Source of the DNA: Curvibacter sp. PAE-UM
Lineage (GTDB): Bacteria; Pseudomonadota; Gammaproteobacteria; Burkholderiales; Burkholderiaceae_C
Length of the DNA stretch: 64,000 nucleotides
Reading direction: 5' to 3'
Assembly: GCF_001432305.1 (NCBI RefSeq)
Contig: NZ_KQ483358.1
Coordinates: 938,881 to 1,002,880 of the forward strand
Shown here: positions 26,610-45,023 of the stretch, piece by piece
How positions within the stretch are numbered: the first letter of the stretch is position 1
How the letters are laid out: every line of letters starts with the position of its first letter
Notes under the pieces: model-generated
The model's database searches: none
Told to the model about the DNA's origin: nothing
Seen by the model: the letters and a program-made list of their open reading frames with translations, nothing else
Made by a program: the position numbers and the translations under genes

Positions 26610-27659
26610 ATGCCCCATCCCCACCAGATCACACCGCAGGAAGCGCTGCAACGTGTCATCGAGCACCGCGAAATCTTCCATGACGAGATGCTGCACATCA
26701 TGCGGCTCATCATGAGTGGCGAGATGTCGCCCGTGCTGATGGCCGCCCTCATCACCGGCCTGCGCGTGAAGAAAGAAACCATCGGCGAGATCACGGCCGC
26801 CGCGCAGGTGATGCGCGAATTCTCGACCAAGGTCAATGTGGCGGATCGCAAGCACCTGGTCGACATCGTCGGCACCGGCGGCGACGGCGCCCACACCTTC
26901 AACATCTCCACCTGCTCCATGTTCGTGGCCGCAGCGGCTGGCGCCAAGGTCAGCAAACACGGCGGACGCAGCGTCAGCAGCAAGAGCGGCAGCGCGGATG
27001 TGATGGAGTCGCTGGGCATCAACATCCACCTCAAGCCGGAGGCCATCGCCCGGTGCATCGCCGAAACGGGGGTAGGTTTCATGTTCGCGCCCAACCACCA
27101 CCCGGCCATGAAAAACGTGGCGCCGGTGCGGCGCGAACTGGGGATCAAGACCCTCTTCAACATCCTGGGTCCGCTGACCAACCCGGCCGGCGCGCCCAAC
27201 ATCCTCATGGGCGTGTTCCATGCGGATCTGGTGGGTATCCAGGTGCGCGCCCTGCAGCGCCTGGGTACCGAGCATGCCGTGGTGGTCTACGGCAAGGATG
27301 GCATGGACGAGATCAGCCTGGGCGCGGCCACCCTGGTGGGCGAACTCAAAAACGGGGAGGTCACCGAGTACGAGATCCATCCCGAGGACTTCGGCCTGAC
27401 CATGGCCAGCACGCGCGCCCTCAAGGTGGACACGCCCGAGGCCTCGCGCGCCATGCTACTGGGCGTGCTGGACAAGCAGCCGGGCGCTGCGCGTGACATC
27501 GTCCTGCTCAATGCCGGGGCGGCGCTGTACGCCGCGAACGTGGTGGACAGCATGGCGGCGGGCATCACGCGTGCGCGTGAGGTCATCGATTCCGGCGCCG
27601 CCAAGGCCAAGCTGGAGCAACTCGTGACGACGGCGCACAAACTGGGGCAGGCAGCATGA
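26610..27659 (+). CDS. trpD: Anthranilate phosphoribosyltransferase
   Basis: This 349-residue enzyme attaches anthranilate to phosphoribosyl pyrophosphate. It has the PRPP loop [52 protein letters not shown] and DEIS. There is a good RBS (GAGGAG) before ATG 26610. The stop overlaps trpC by ATGA. The length is close to the family average of ~340. Confidence 0.97.
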   Translation: MPHPHQITPQEALQRVIEHREIFHDEMLHIMRLIMSGEMSPVLMAALITGLRVKKETIGEITAAAQVMREFSTKVNVADRKHLVDIVGTGGDGAHTFNISTCSMFVAAAAGAKVSKHGGRSVSSKSGSADVMESLGINIHLKPEAIARCIAETGVGFMFAPNHHPAMKNVAPVRRELGIKTLFNILGPLTNPAGAPNILMGVFHADLVGIQVRALQRLGTEHAVVVYGKDGMDEISLGAATLVGELKNGEVTEYEIHPEDFGLTMASTRALKVDTPEASRAMLLGVLDKQPGAARDIVLLNAGAALYAANVVDSMAAGITRAREVIDSGAAKAKLEQLVTTAHKLGQAA

Positions 27660-28456
27660 GCGATATCCTCGACAAGATCGTGGCCGTCAAGCGCCAGGAA
27701 GTGGCTGCAGCCCTGAAGAAGACATCGCTGGCCGCCATGCGGGCCGACGCCGAATCGCGTGTGCTCACCCGCGACTTCGTCGGCGCCCTGCGCGCAAAGA
27801 TCGCCGCCGGCCAGGCGGCGGTGATCGCCGAGATCAAGAAAGCCAGTCCGAGCAAGGGCGTGCTGCGCGAGGATTTCATCCCCGCCGACATTGCCCAGAG
27901 CTACGCCGAAGGCGACAGCCAGACCAGCGCCGCCTGCCTGTCGGTGCTCACCGATCGCCAGTTCTTCCAGGGCCAGCCCGACTACCTGAAGCAGGCCCGT
28001 GCCTCCTGCGAGCTGCCCGTGCTGCGCAAGGACTTCATGGTCGATCCGTACCAGATCTACGAGTCGCGCGCCATGGGCGCGGACTGCATCCTGCTGATCG
28101 CCGCCTGCCTGGACGATGCGCAGATGGCCGACCTGGAGGCCATCGCGCGCGGGCTGGACATGGCCGTGCTGGTCGAGGTGCACGATGGGGCCGAACTGGA
28201 CCGCGCGCTGAAACTGAAAACCCCGCTGGTGGGGATCAACAACCGCAACCTGCGCACCTTCGAGGTGTCGCTGGAGACCACGCTGGCGCTGCGCGAGCGT
28301 GTGCCGGCCGATCGCCTGCTGGTGACGGAGTCCGGCATCCTGGATCGCGCCGATGTGCAGCGCATGCGCGCGGCAGGCGTCAATGCCTTCCTGGTCGGCG
28401 AGGCTTTCATGCGCGCCCCCGATCCAGGCCTGGCATTGGCCGAACTGTTTGCCTGA
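27656..28456 (+). CDS. trpC: Indole-3-glycerol-phosphate synthase
   Basis: This 266-residue TIM-barrel enzyme closes the indole ring. Motifs are [14 protein letters not shown] at the N-terminus, [14 protein letters not shown] (catalytic Lys), [34 protein letters not shown] and VTESGI. It is not fused to trpF, as is usual outside enterobacteria. trpF, trpB and trpA are not in the window. It overlaps ung by one base (TGATG). Confidence 0.97.
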   Translation: MSDILDKIVAVKRQEVAAALKKTSLAAMRADAESRVLTRDFVGALRAKIAAGQAAVIAEIKKASPSKGVLREDFIPADIAQSYAEGDSQTSAACLSVLTDRQFFQGQPDYLKQARASCELPVLRKDFMVDPYQIYESRAMGADCILLIAACLDDAQMADLEAIARGLDMAVLVEVHDGAELDRALKLKTPLVGINNRNLRTFEVSLETTLALRERVPADRLLVTESGILDRADVQRMRAAGVNAFLVGEAFMRAPDPGLALAELFA

Positions 28457-29217
28457 TGACCTTGTCGCAGCCGGACCTGTTCACGGGTGGCGCGGCTGCG
28501 CCGGCCTGCCTCCAGGCCTGGGAGCCGGGCAACTGGCCGGTGGCTGCCGACTGGCATCCGCTGGTCTCCCGGTTTCTCGACAGCGAAGCCGGAGTGCAGC
28601 TGGGCCACCACATCGGTGCCAGGCTGGCGGCTGGCGCCACCATTTACCCGCCCCGGCCCCTGCGCGCGCTGGAGCTGACGGCGTTGGCCGACGTGCGCGT
28701 CCTGATCCTGGGCCAGGACCCGTACCACGGGCCGGGCCAGGCCGAGGGCCTGGCTTTTTCCGTGGCGCCGGGTGTGCGCCTGCCACCCTCCCTGCGCAAT
28801 ATCCACTTGGAACTGGCGCGTGATCCAGCGCTCACCTCCACCAGCCCGCCGGCCGACGGCTCCCTGCTGCGTTGGGCGCGCCAGGGGGTGTTGCTGCTCA
28901 ATACCTGCCTGACGGTAGAAGACGGCCAGCCCGCCAGTCATGCGAGCCGTGGCTGGGAAGTGCTCACTGACAAAGTAATTCGTGCCGTGGTCGAGCGGTC
29001 ACGGCCGGCCGTGTTCATGCTCTGGGGTGCCCATGCCCAGCGGGCCGCTGCTGCTGCCGGGCTTGCCGCAGGGGATCGGCGCCACCTCGTGCTGACGGCC
29101 AACCATCCGTCGCCCCTGTCGGCCCGGCGCGGCCCGCAGCCCTTTCTGGGGTGTGGCCACTTCAGCCGGGCGAGTGCGTTTTTGCTGGAACAGGGGCTGG
29201 GCGAGGTCCCATGGTGA
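28456..29217 (+). CDS. ung: Uracil-DNA glycosylase (family 1)
   Basis: This 253-residue UNG removes uracil from DNA. The water-activating loop GQDPYHG contains D88. GLAFSVAPGVRLPPSLRNI is the uracil-binding region, and HPSPLSARRG is the DNA-intercalation loop with the catalytic His. Residues 1-30 are a variable extension. It is cotranscribed with trpC (start within the trpC stop), an order seen in other Burkholderiales, though the functional link is unclear. Confidence 0.95.
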   Translation: MTLSQPDLFTGGAAAPACLQAWEPGNWPVAADWHPLVSRFLDSEAGVQLGHHIGARLAAGATIYPPRPLRALELTALADVRVLILGQDPYHGPGQAEGLAFSVAPGVRLPPSLRNIHLELARDPALTSTSPPADGSLLRWARQGVLLLNTCLTVEDGQPASHASRGWEVLTDKVIRAVVERSRPAVFMLWGAHAQRAAAAAGLAAGDRRHLVLTANHPSPLSARRGPQPFLGCGHFSRASAFLLEQGLGEVPW

Positions 29218-29259
29218 ACTTGGAGGGTTTGACGCCTCGCTGTCGTCAAAATTTCATGG

Positions 29260-29265
29260 CATAAT
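29260..29265 (+). promoter_or_regulatory. Possible -10 of the tRNA-Tyr/Gly/Thr-tuf transcript
   Basis: CATAAT ends 16 nt before tRNA-Tyr. A TTGACG (29229-29234) lies upstream but the 25-nt spacing is too long for a standard pair, so the -35 is uncertain. Confidence 0.35.
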
Positions 29266-29281
29266 CTGAGGTTCACCTAAT

Positions 29282-29367
29282 GGAGAGGTGGCCGAGTGGT
29301 TAATGGCAGCAGACTGTAAATCTGCCCTCTTACGAGTACGCTGGTTCGAATCCAGCCCTCTCCACCA
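29282..29367 (+). tRNA. tRNA-Tyr (GTA)
   Basis: A class II tRNA of 86 nt with a long variable arm. The acceptor GGAGAGG pairs fully with CCTCTCC, the anticodon GTA lies in ACTGTAAAT, the T-loop is TTCGAAT, and CCA is encoded. It is the first of three tRNAs ahead of tuf. Confidence 0.97.
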
Positions 29368-29401
29368 GTGAAAGATGCGTAGAGCGAGCGTTTTGGGTGA
29401 T

Positions 29402-29475
29402 GCGGGAGTAGTTCAATGGTAGAACCCCAGCCTTCCAAGCTGATGACGCGGGTTCGATTCCCGTCTCCCGCTCCA
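29402..29475 (+). tRNA. tRNA-Gly (TCC)
   Basis: A 74-nt cloverleaf. The acceptor GCGGGAG pairs with CTCCCGC, the anticodon is TCC (CTTCCAA), the T-loop is TTCGATT, and CCA is encoded. Confidence 0.97.
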
Positions 29476-29509
29476 TGTGTCTTTTGCCGTAGGTAGTGAC
29501 AAGAATATT

Positions 29510-29584
<75 letters not shown>

Positions 29585-29667
29585 CTTTCAGGTGCGCGGC
29601 CGTTGCCGGCGTGTCTTGGTGTTTGAAGTCGTAATTGCTTTTTGCATCCTTTCTGGAGATTTGAAAA

Positions 29668-30858
<1,191 letters not shown>

Positions 30859-30867
30859 TGGTTTTGT

Positions 30868-30943
30868 AGGGGTATAGCTCAATTGGCAGAGCGTCGGTCT
30901 CCAAAACCGAAGGTTGTAGGTTCGATTCCTACTGCCCCTGCCA
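30868..30943 (+). tRNA. tRNA-Trp (CCA)
   Basis: A 76-nt cloverleaf. The acceptor AGGGGTA pairs with TGCCCCT (one G-T wobble), the anticodon is CCA in TCTCCAAAA, the T-loop is TTCGATT, and CCA is encoded. It is 9 nt after tuf and almost certainly processed from the tuf transcript. Confidence 0.97.
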
Positions 30944-30974
30944 CCTGACCTGCTGAAGCGGGTTGGTGCACAAA

Positions 30975-31000
30975 AAGCCCGCCACCGCCGTGGCGGGCTT
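30975..31000. terminator. Strong stem-loop between tRNA-Trp and secE
   Basis: AAGCCCGCCAC and GTGGCGGGCTT form a perfect 11-bp stem with a 4-nt loop. On the plus strand only TT follows. On the minus strand the hairpin is followed by a five-T run. It probably acts as a weak or bidirectional terminator, or as a processing element separating the tuf transcript from secE-nusG. Confidence 0.7.
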
Positions 31001-31055
31001 CAGCGTCTCAAGAGGCGCGGTGGTTTTGATACAGGCGCTAAGCGGAATTTTGAAA

Positions 31056-31439
31056 ATGGCAACGTCACAAGTGGAAACGGTCGGTAGCGGAGCGAACAAG
31101 CTCAAGCTGGCTGCAGCAGTGCTGCTGCTGCTGGCTGGCCTGGTGGCCTTCTACTGGCTGGGCAAGCAGGGCGCCCTGGTGCAGTGGGGTGCGCTGCTGG
31201 CGGCCCTGGTGGCTGCGGTCGTCGTGTTTTTCTCGGCCCAGACGGGGCGGGATCTGTGGGCCTTCGGGCGCGATGCCTGGCGCGAAGTCGGAAAAGTGGT
31301 CTGGCCGGCGCGCAAGGAAGCGATCCAGATGACGGCCTACGTCTTTGCCTTCGTGGTGGTGATGGCCCTGTTTCTGTGGCTGACCGACAAGACCCTTGAG
31401 TGGTTCATCTTTGACCTGATTCTGGGCTGGAGGAAGTAA
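31056..31439 (+). CDS. secE: Protein translocase subunit SecE
   Basis: This 127-residue three-TM form is typical of gamma/betaproteobacteria. TM1 is ~15-35, TM2 ~45-60, then the conserved amphipathic helix and hinge [19 protein letters not shown] leads into TM3 (~95-118). SecE clamps SecY in the inner-membrane translocon. ATG 31056 was chosen because it gives the standard length. nusG follows with an overlapping TAATG. Confidence 0.95.
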   Translation: MATSQVETVGSGANKLKLAAAVLLLLAGLVAFYWLGKQGALVQWGALLAALVAAVVVFFSAQTGRDLWAFGRDAWREVGKVVWPARKEAIQMTAYVFAFVVVMALFLWLTDKTLEWFIFDLILGWRK

Positions 31440-32023
31440 TGACTGACGTGGTAGATGCTTCGTCCGTGCCGGCTGCCAAGCCGGCCAATCCGGACCTGCG
31501 CTGGTATGTCGTGCACGCCTACTCCGGCATGGAGAAGGCGGTCGAGCGCAACATCATCGAGCGCATCAACCGTTCCGGTCTGCAGGACAAGTTCGGCCGC
31601 ATCATGGTGCCGATGGAAGAAGTGGTCGAGATCAAGAACGGCCAGAAGCGCACCACCGAGCGCAAGTTCTTCCCCGGCTACGTGCTGGTGGAAATGGTCA
31701 TGGACGACGACACCTGGCACCTGGTGAAGCACACCAACAAGGTGACCGGTTTTGTGGGTGGCGCCAAGAACCGCCCGGCCCCGATCTCCGAAGAAGAGGT
31801 CATGAAGATCGTCAACCAGATGCAGGAAGGCTCCGAGAAGCCGCGTCACAAGGTCGAGTTCGAAGTGGGCGAGTACGTGCGCGTCAAGGAAGGCCCGTTC
31901 ACCGACTTCAACGGCACGGTCGAGGAAGTCAACTACGAAAAGAACAAGGTGCGCGTGGCGGTCACGATTTTCGGCCGCTCGACACCGGTGGAGCTGGAGT
32001 TCTCGCAGGTCGAAAAGACCTGA
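31439..32023 (+). CDS. nusG: Transcription termination/antitermination factor NusG
   Basis: This 194-residue NusG has an NGN domain ([19 protein letters not shown] through [10 protein letters not shown]) that binds the RNA polymerase clamp and a C-terminal KOW domain ([22 protein letters not shown]) that binds Rho or ribosomal S10. An N-terminal stretch of ~18 residues is extra compared with E. coli (181 aa). It is cotranscribed with secE. Confidence 0.97.
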   Translation: MTDVVDASSVPAAKPANPDLRWYVVHAYSGMEKAVERNIIERINRSGLQDKFGRIMVPMEEVVEIKNGQKRTTERKFFPGYVLVEMVMDDDTWHLVKHTNKVTGFVGGAKNRPAPISEEEVMKIVNQMQEGSEKPRHKVEFEVGEYVRVKEGPFTDFNGTVEEVNYEKNKVRVAVTIFGRSTPVELEFSQVEKT

Positions 32024-32147
32024 GAGCCGGCGCCAGGCAGTATTGGATTTCGCGCTTTTCGACTCGGCGCGGATGTTTGAAGTGAGTCGTTAACCCCGGG
32101 GAGCCGAGGCAGATTGCCCAGGCGCTATCACCCGTAAGGAGAAAAGC

Positions 32148-32579
32148 ATGGCGAAAAAAATCGTCGGTTTTATCAAGCTGCAAGTGCCGGCTGGTAAGGC
32201 CAATCCCTCGCCGCCGATTGGTCCCGCTCTGGGCCAGCGCGGTCTGAACATCATGGAGTTCTGCAAGGCGTTCAACGCCCAGACCCAGGGCGTCGAGCCC
32301 GGTCTGCCGCTGCCGGTGGTGATCACCGCCTTCGCGGACAAGAGCTTCACCTTCGTGATCAAGACGCCGCCTGCGACGGTGCTGATCAAGAAGGCCATCA
32401 AGCTGGACAAGGGTTCGTCCAATCCGCTGAAGGACAAGGTCGGCAAGATCACCCGGGCCCAGCTCGAGGAAATCGCCAAGACCAAGATGAAGGACATGAC
32501 GGCCGCCGATCTGGATGCCGCTGTTCGCACCATCGCTGGTTCTGCCCGTTCCATGGGCGTGAATGTGGAGGGCGTGTAA
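32148..32579 (+). CDS. rplK: 50S ribosomal protein L11
   Basis: This 143-residue L11 has [36 protein letters not shown] at the N-terminus and [10 protein letters not shown] at the rRNA-binding C-terminus. A clear AAGGAG precedes the ATG. The 124-nt spacer after nusG contains no gene. In other bacteria the L11 mRNA leader is the binding site of L1 for feedback control, but I could not point to a specific L1 site here. Confidence 0.98.
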   Translation: MAKKIVGFIKLQVPAGKANPSPPIGPALGQRGLNIMEFCKAFNAQTQGVEPGLPLPVVITAFADKSFTFVIKTPPATVLIKKAIKLDKGSSNPLKDKVGKITRAQLEEIAKTKMKDMTAADLDAAVRTIAGSARSMGVNVEGV

Positions 32580-33269
32580 ATGACCACCAAGAAACAAAAA
32601 GCCCTGCAAGGCAAGGTCGACAGCAACAAGCTGTACCCGCTGGCCGATGCGCTGAAGATCGTGCAAGAGTGCGCCACCGCCAAGTTCGATGAGTCCATCG
32701 ACGTGGCCGTGCAGCTCGGCATCGATGCCAAGAAGTCGGACCAGGTGGTGCGTGGTGCCGTCGTGCTGCCGAACGGCACCGGCAAGACCAAGCGCGTGGC
32801 CGTGTTCGCCCAGGGCGCCAAGGCTGAAGAAGCCAAGGCCGCCGGCGCAGACGTGGTCGGCATGGACGACCTGGCTGCCCGCGTGAAAGCCGGCGACATG
32901 CCCTTCGACATCGTGATCGCTGCTCCGGACGCGATGCGCGTCGTGGGTACGCTGGGTCAGATCCTGGGTCCGCGTGGCCTGATGCCCAATCCCAAGGTCG
33001 GCACCGTCACCGCAGACGTGGCCACGGCCGTGAAGAACGCCAAGGCTGGTCAGGTGCAGTTCCGCGTGGACAAGGCCGGTATCGTGCACAGCACGATCGG
33101 CCGCCGCTCGTTTGACGCTGCCAAGCTCCAGGGCAACCTGGCTGCGCTGATCGAGGCGTTGAACAAGGCCAAGCCGGCTTCGAGCAAGGGTATCTTTTTG
33201 CGCAAGATTGCTGTTTCGTCCACGATGGGCGTGGGTGTCCGCGTCGACACCCAGACCATCTCGGCGTAA
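32580..33269 (+). CDS. rplA: 50S ribosomal protein L1
   Basis: This 229-residue L1 has [51 protein letters not shown] and the closing [11 protein letters not shown]. The ATG lies directly on the rplK stop. L1 binds 23S rRNA at the L1 stalk and represses its own operon in E. coli. Confidence 0.98.
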   Translation: MTTKKQKALQGKVDSNKLYPLADALKIVQECATAKFDESIDVAVQLGIDAKKSDQVVRGAVVLPNGTGKTKRVAVFAQGAKAEEAKAAGADVVGMDDLAARVKAGDMPFDIVIAAPDAMRVVGTLGQILGPRGLMPNPKVGTVTADVATAVKNAKAGQVQFRVDKAGIVHSTIGRRSFDAAKLQGNLAALIEALNKAKPASSKGIFLRKIAVSSTMGVGVRVDTQTISA

Positions 33270-33289
33270 TCGCAAAGATTTGACTGGCT

Positions 33290-33495
33290 GGAAACAGCTG
33301 GTCGATGTGGTGGGCTGGCCAGTTGCAAGACTGGCTGGGCCATCCAAGACCGTTGGCGCACAGTCCTGCTGTGCTTAATCAGTGAAAGCCAGCGTAGATG
33401 GCGATCCCGCTGCAGATGGAATGAGTTCCTGAACAGTTGATCGCTGCAATGAGGCGTGTCCGCAGGCGCTTAGTCGACGGACACATTTTGAAGGA
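33290..33495 (+). ncRNA. Probable L10 leader (ribosomal protein mRNA leader)
   Basis: The 234-nt gap between rplA and rplJ has no ORF but contains several pairable segments and precedes rplJL, the position of the L10(L12)4-binding autoregulatory leader known in many bacteria. Assigned from context; I did not fold it. Boundaries are approximate. Confidence 0.5.
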
Positions 33496-33503
33496 GTTAG
33501 ACC

Positions 33504-34010
33504 TTGAGTCTGAATCGCAGTGAGAAAGAAGCGGTCATCAGTGATGTGACCGGCCTCGCCGCTAAAGCTCAAACGCTCGTGATGGCGGAATACCGCGGCA
33601 TCACGGTCGCTGACATGACCAAACTGCGCGCCAACGCCCGCAGCAATGGTGTGAGCCTGAGCGTGTTGAAAAACACGCTGGCCCGCCGTGCTGTGGCTGG
33701 CAGCCAGTTTGAAGTGGCAGCCGACCAGATGACCGGACCGCTGATCTATGGCTTCTCTGTCGATGCCGTCGCCGCTGCAAAAGTGGTGGCTGACTTCGCG
33801 AAAACCAACGACAAGTTGGTGATACGCGGTGGTGCATTTGCAGGCAAAGCCCTGGACGTGAACGGCGTCAAGCAGCTGGCAAGCATTCCCTCCAAGGAAG
33901 TGCTGCTGGCCCAGCTGTGTGGCTTGCTGATGTCGCCGATCTCCCGCACCGCCGTGGTGCTGGGTGCCCTGGCGGCCAAAAAAGGCGAAGGCGAAGTTGC
34001 TGCTGCTTGA
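33504..34010 (+). CDS. rplJ: 50S ribosomal protein L10
   Basis: This 168-residue L10 has [23 protein letters not shown], then [27 protein letters not shown] and the C-terminal helix that carries L7/L12 dimers ([11 protein letters not shown]). The start is TTG at 33504 after a strong AAGGAG. The rare start codon may support the tight autoregulation of this gene. Confidence 0.97.
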   Translation: MSLNRSEKEAVISDVTGLAAKAQTLVMAEYRGITVADMTKLRANARSNGVSLSVLKNTLARRAVAGSQFEVAADQMTGPLIYGFSVDAVAAAKVVADFAKTNDKLVIRGGAFAGKALDVNGVKQLASIPSKEVLLAQLCGLLMSPISRTAVVLGALAAKKGEGEVAAA

Positions 34011-34049
34011 AGCGCGGCAACCCTGTTAACCAATTGTTAGGAAATTAAA

Positions 34050-34424
34050 ATGGCATTCGATAAAGACGCATTTCTGACCGCGCTGGACAGCATGACGGTC
34101 ATGGACCTCAACGACCTGGTGAAAGCCATCGAAGAGAAGTTTGGCGTGAGCGCTGCCGCCATGGCCGCCCCCGCTGCTGCTGGCGGTGGTGCCGCTGCTG
34201 CCGTGGAAGAGAAGACCGAGTTCAACGTGATGCTGCTGGACGCTGGCGCCGCCAAGGTGTCGGTCATCAAGGCCGTGCGCGAAATCACCGGTCTGGGCCT
34301 CAAGGAAGCCAAGGACCTGGTCGACGGCGCTCCCAAGGCTGTCAAGGAAGCCATGCCCAAGGCCGACGCCGAAGCGGCCGTCAAGAAGCTGGTGGAAGCC
34401 GGTGCCAAGGCTGAACTGAAGTAA
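34050..34424 (+). CDS. rplL: 50S ribosomal protein L7/L12
   Basis: This 124-residue stalk protein has an N-terminal dimerisation domain ([26 protein letters not shown]), an Ala/Gly-rich hinge, and the factor-binding domain [24 protein letters not shown] with [16 protein letters not shown]. It is translated at several times the level of other ribosomal proteins, consistent with its very biased codons. Confidence 0.98.
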   Translation: MAFDKDAFLTALDSMTVMDLNDLVKAIEEKFGVSAAAMAAPAAAGGGAAAAVEEKTEFNVMLLDAGAAKVSVIKAVREITGLGLKEAKDLVDGAPKAVKEAMPKADAEAAVKKLVEAGAKAELK

Positions 34425-34440
34425 TTCGGTCCTGCTCGAA

Positions 34441-34469
34441 GGCTGGAGTGTCTGAAAAGGCCTCCAGCC
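34441..34469 (+). terminator. rplL-rpoB attenuator-type hairpin
   Basis: GGCTGGAG (34441-34448) and CTCCAGCC (34462-34469) form an 8-bp stem, followed by TTTGG only. At this position many bacteria have a partial terminator that lowers rpoBC transcription relative to rplJL. The rest of the 255-nt spacer holds no gene. Confidence 0.55.
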
Positions 34470-34679
34470 TTTGGCGCTTACAGAGCGCACCCGAAAGCCC
34501 CCTCACAACGGGTGTTTTTGAGTGACTTCTGACCCGACTGCAGAAGACGCCTTGGTTCGGGCCGCGTGCAACGCGCGGCCGTCCGCCATTGGTTGGTAGC
34601 GGCCAACCACCAAGCCTGCTGGGTGTGATGCCCGGCGCGCCAGTCGCCAAAGACCTCTCAAGCCCGTGGAGTAGATCTA

Positions 34680-38792
<4,113 letters not shown>

Positions 38793-38812
38793 TTCGCAAA
38801 GGATAGAGTCAT

Positions 38813-43012
<4,200 letters not shown>

Positions 43013-43033
43013 AACCGGTTGGCGCTCGCGCAC

Positions 43034-43070
43034 AATGCCCCAGGTGCTGCCGCACTTGGGGCATTTTTTT
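43034..43070 (+). terminator. rpoC intrinsic terminator
   Basis: AATGCCCCAGGTGC pairs with GCACTTGGGGCATT (13 of 14 positions) around a 4-nt loop, followed by a seven-T run. A textbook Rho-independent terminator 22 nt after the rpoC stop. Confidence 0.93.
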
Positions 43071-43111
43071 GAGCCCGAAAATACCGTACACAAAACACAA
43101 GGGATCCACGC

Positions 43112-44434
43112 ATGAGTGAGACCGGGCAAGCCCCACCGCTGTGGCGCCAACTGCAGGCCGGTGCCAGCGCACTGGCGGCGATCCGCGCCGGCACCTCCGG
43201 TACGGCGGCCATCGAGGCCGTGCCCGCTCTGCTGCGTCCCGGTGTGCAGGCGCTGGTCTATGCCGCCCTGCGCGAACTCGGCCGCGCCGAGGCGCTAAGG
43301 CGCCTGCTGGCCCCGCGCAAGCCACCCCCCGCGGCCGATGCCCTGCTGTGCCTGGCGCTGGCGCTGGGCTGGCGTGAGGGCGGGCCTTATGAGATCCATA
43401 CCCTGGTCAACCAGGCGGTGGAAGCCGCCAAGCGCACCGAGGTCATGCACGCCCAGGCCAGCTTCGTCAACGCCTGCCTGCGCCGTTTCCTGCGTGAACG
43501 CGCCGCATTGGTCGCGCAAACGGACGCCGACCCGGTCGCGCGCTGGAACCACCCGGCCTGGTGGATCACCCGCCTGCAGCGCGAGGCACCGCAGCATTGG
43601 CAGGCCATCCTGCAGGCCAACAACACCCAGGCCCCCATGACGCTGCGGGTGAACCTGCGCCAGGGCAGCGTGGCCGCTTACCTGGACGCCTTGCTGGCCG
43701 CCGGCATCAGCGCTCGCCGCAATGGGGCCCAGGGGCTCACACTGGCCGCACCCGTGCCGGTGCAGCAGCTCCCGGGTTTTGCCCAGGGGCGGGTCTCGGT
43801 GCAGGATGCGGCGGCCCAGCTGGCAGCTCCCCTGCTGCTGCAGGGCCTGGAGCATCGGCCCGGCCTGCGCGTGCTCGACGCCTGCGCCGCCCCCGGCGGC
43901 AAGACCGCCCACTTGCTGGAGCTGGCGCAGGCGCAAGTGACGGCCCTGGACATTGATCCCCAGCGCTGCCAGCGCATCACGGACACCCTGCAGCGCCTGG
44001 GCCTGCAGGCCCAGGTGCTGGCGGCCGATGCCGGCACGCCCGAGCGCTGGTGGGACGGACAGGCTTTTGATGCCATCCTGCTCGACGCGCCTTGCACCGC
44101 CTCGGGCATCGTGCGCCGCCACCCCGACGTGCGCTGGCTGCGCCGTGAAAGCGACGTGGCCCAGCTCGCGGCACAGCAGGCGCGCCTGCTGGGGACGCTG
44201 TGGCCTCTGCTCAAGCCGGGCGGACGATTGGTGTACTGCACCTGCTCGGTGTTCCGGGCCGAGGGGGAGGATCAGGTCCGGGCGTTTCTTGCACACAACA
44301 GAGAAGCCCGTTTGCTGCCTTCGCCCGGGCATTTATGGCCCTCCATCTCGCTGGAAAGCAACGCGGTCACGGACAATCAGAGCAGTGACCACGACGGCTT
44401 TTATTACGCACTGCTGGAGAAGGGCGCGGGCTGA
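43112..44434 (+). CDS. rsmB: 16S rRNA (cytosine-967 C5) methyltransferase
   Basis: This 440-residue enzyme has an N-terminal NusB-like RNA-binding domain (~1-150), then a Rossmann domain with DACAAPGGKTAHLLE (SAM binding), LDAPCTASGIVRRHPD (Pro-Cys motif) and LVYCTCSVF with the second catalytic Cys (TCS), the two-cysteine signature of m5C RNA methyltransferases. Its 3' end overlaps the next gene by 50 nt. Confidence 0.95.
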   Translation: MSETGQAPPLWRQLQAGASALAAIRAGTSGTAAIEAVPALLRPGVQALVYAALRELGRAEALRRLLAPRKPPPAADALLCLALALGWREGGPYEIHTLVNQAVEAAKRTEVMHAQASFVNACLRRFLRERAALVAQTDADPVARWNHPAWWITRLQREAPQHWQAILQANNTQAPMTLRVNLRQGSVAAYLDALLAAGISARRNGAQGLTLAAPVPVQQLPGFAQGRVSVQDAAAQLAAPLLLQGLEHRPGLRVLDACAAPGGKTAHLLELAQAQVTALDIDPQRCQRITDTLQRLGLQAQVLAADAGTPERWWDGQAFDAILLDAPCTASGIVRRHPDVRWLRRESDVAQLAAQQARLLGTLWPLLKPGGRLVYCTCSVFRAEGEDQVRAFLAHNREARLLPSPGHLWPSISLESNAVTDNQSSDHDGFYYALLEKGAG

Positions 44435-45023
44435 CCTGTCCGCGCTGCTGGCCTGCGCCCTGTTGGGCGTGTCGCCGCTGGTTCTGCACGCCCAGCCGGC
44501 CGTGGCCGAAGTCACCCAGATGGACCTGGGCCGCAGCGGCGATGGCGTCGAACTGGCGGCGACCGTCAAATTCCAGCTGCCGCCAGCCGTCCAGGACGCC
44601 CTCTACAAAGGCCTGCCGGTGATCTTCGTCGAGGAAGCCGAGGTCTACCGCGAGCGCTGGTACTGGCTGGACAAGCGTGTCGGCAGCGCCCAGCGCCATA
44701 TGCGACTGGTGTTCCAGCCCCTGATCCGCCGCTGGCGACTCACCGTGGGCGCCGGCCCGGTCAGCGGCAACGAAGGGGGCGTTGCCCTGGCGCAGACCTT
44801 CGACACGCTGGACGAGGCCCTGGGCGTGATCCGGCGCGTTTCGGGCTGGCGCATTGCCAACCTGGCCGAACTGGAGGCCGGAACGCAGCATCGCTTCGAA
44901 TTCCGCTTCCGTCTCGACATCACGCAGCTGCCGCGCCCGCTGCAGATCGGCGCCCTGGGCGAGAGCGACTGGGTGCTGGCCGTCAGCGCGAGCAAGCGCC
45001 TGCAGCCGGAGAGCCTGAAGTGA
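44385..45023 (+). CDS. DUF4390 secreted protein
   Basis: A 212-residue protein if GTG 44385 is the start. It has an N-terminal signal-like segment (ADLSALLACALLGVSPLVLHA, cleavage before QPA), then a DUF4390 domain (LPVIFVEEAEVYRERWYWLDKRV, WRIANLAELEAGTQHRFEFRFRLD). No ATG exists in this frame near the signal peptide, hence the GTG start inside rsmB (50-nt overlap); ATT 44400 or CTG starts cannot be excluded. The function is unknown. It is conserved between rsmB and the NtrY-like kinase, and overlaps the kinase by GTGA, so it may modulate that sensor. Confidence 0.8.
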   Translation: MTTTAFITHCWRRARADLSALLACALLGVSPLVLHAQPAVAEVTQMDLGRSGDGVELAATVKFQLPPAVQDALYKGLPVIFVEEAEVYRERWYWLDKRVGSAQRHMRLVFQPLIRRWRLTVGAGPVSGNEGGVALAQTFDTLDEALGVIRRVSGWRIANLAELEAGTQHRFEFRFRLDITQLPRPLQIGALGESDWVLAVSASKRLQPESLK

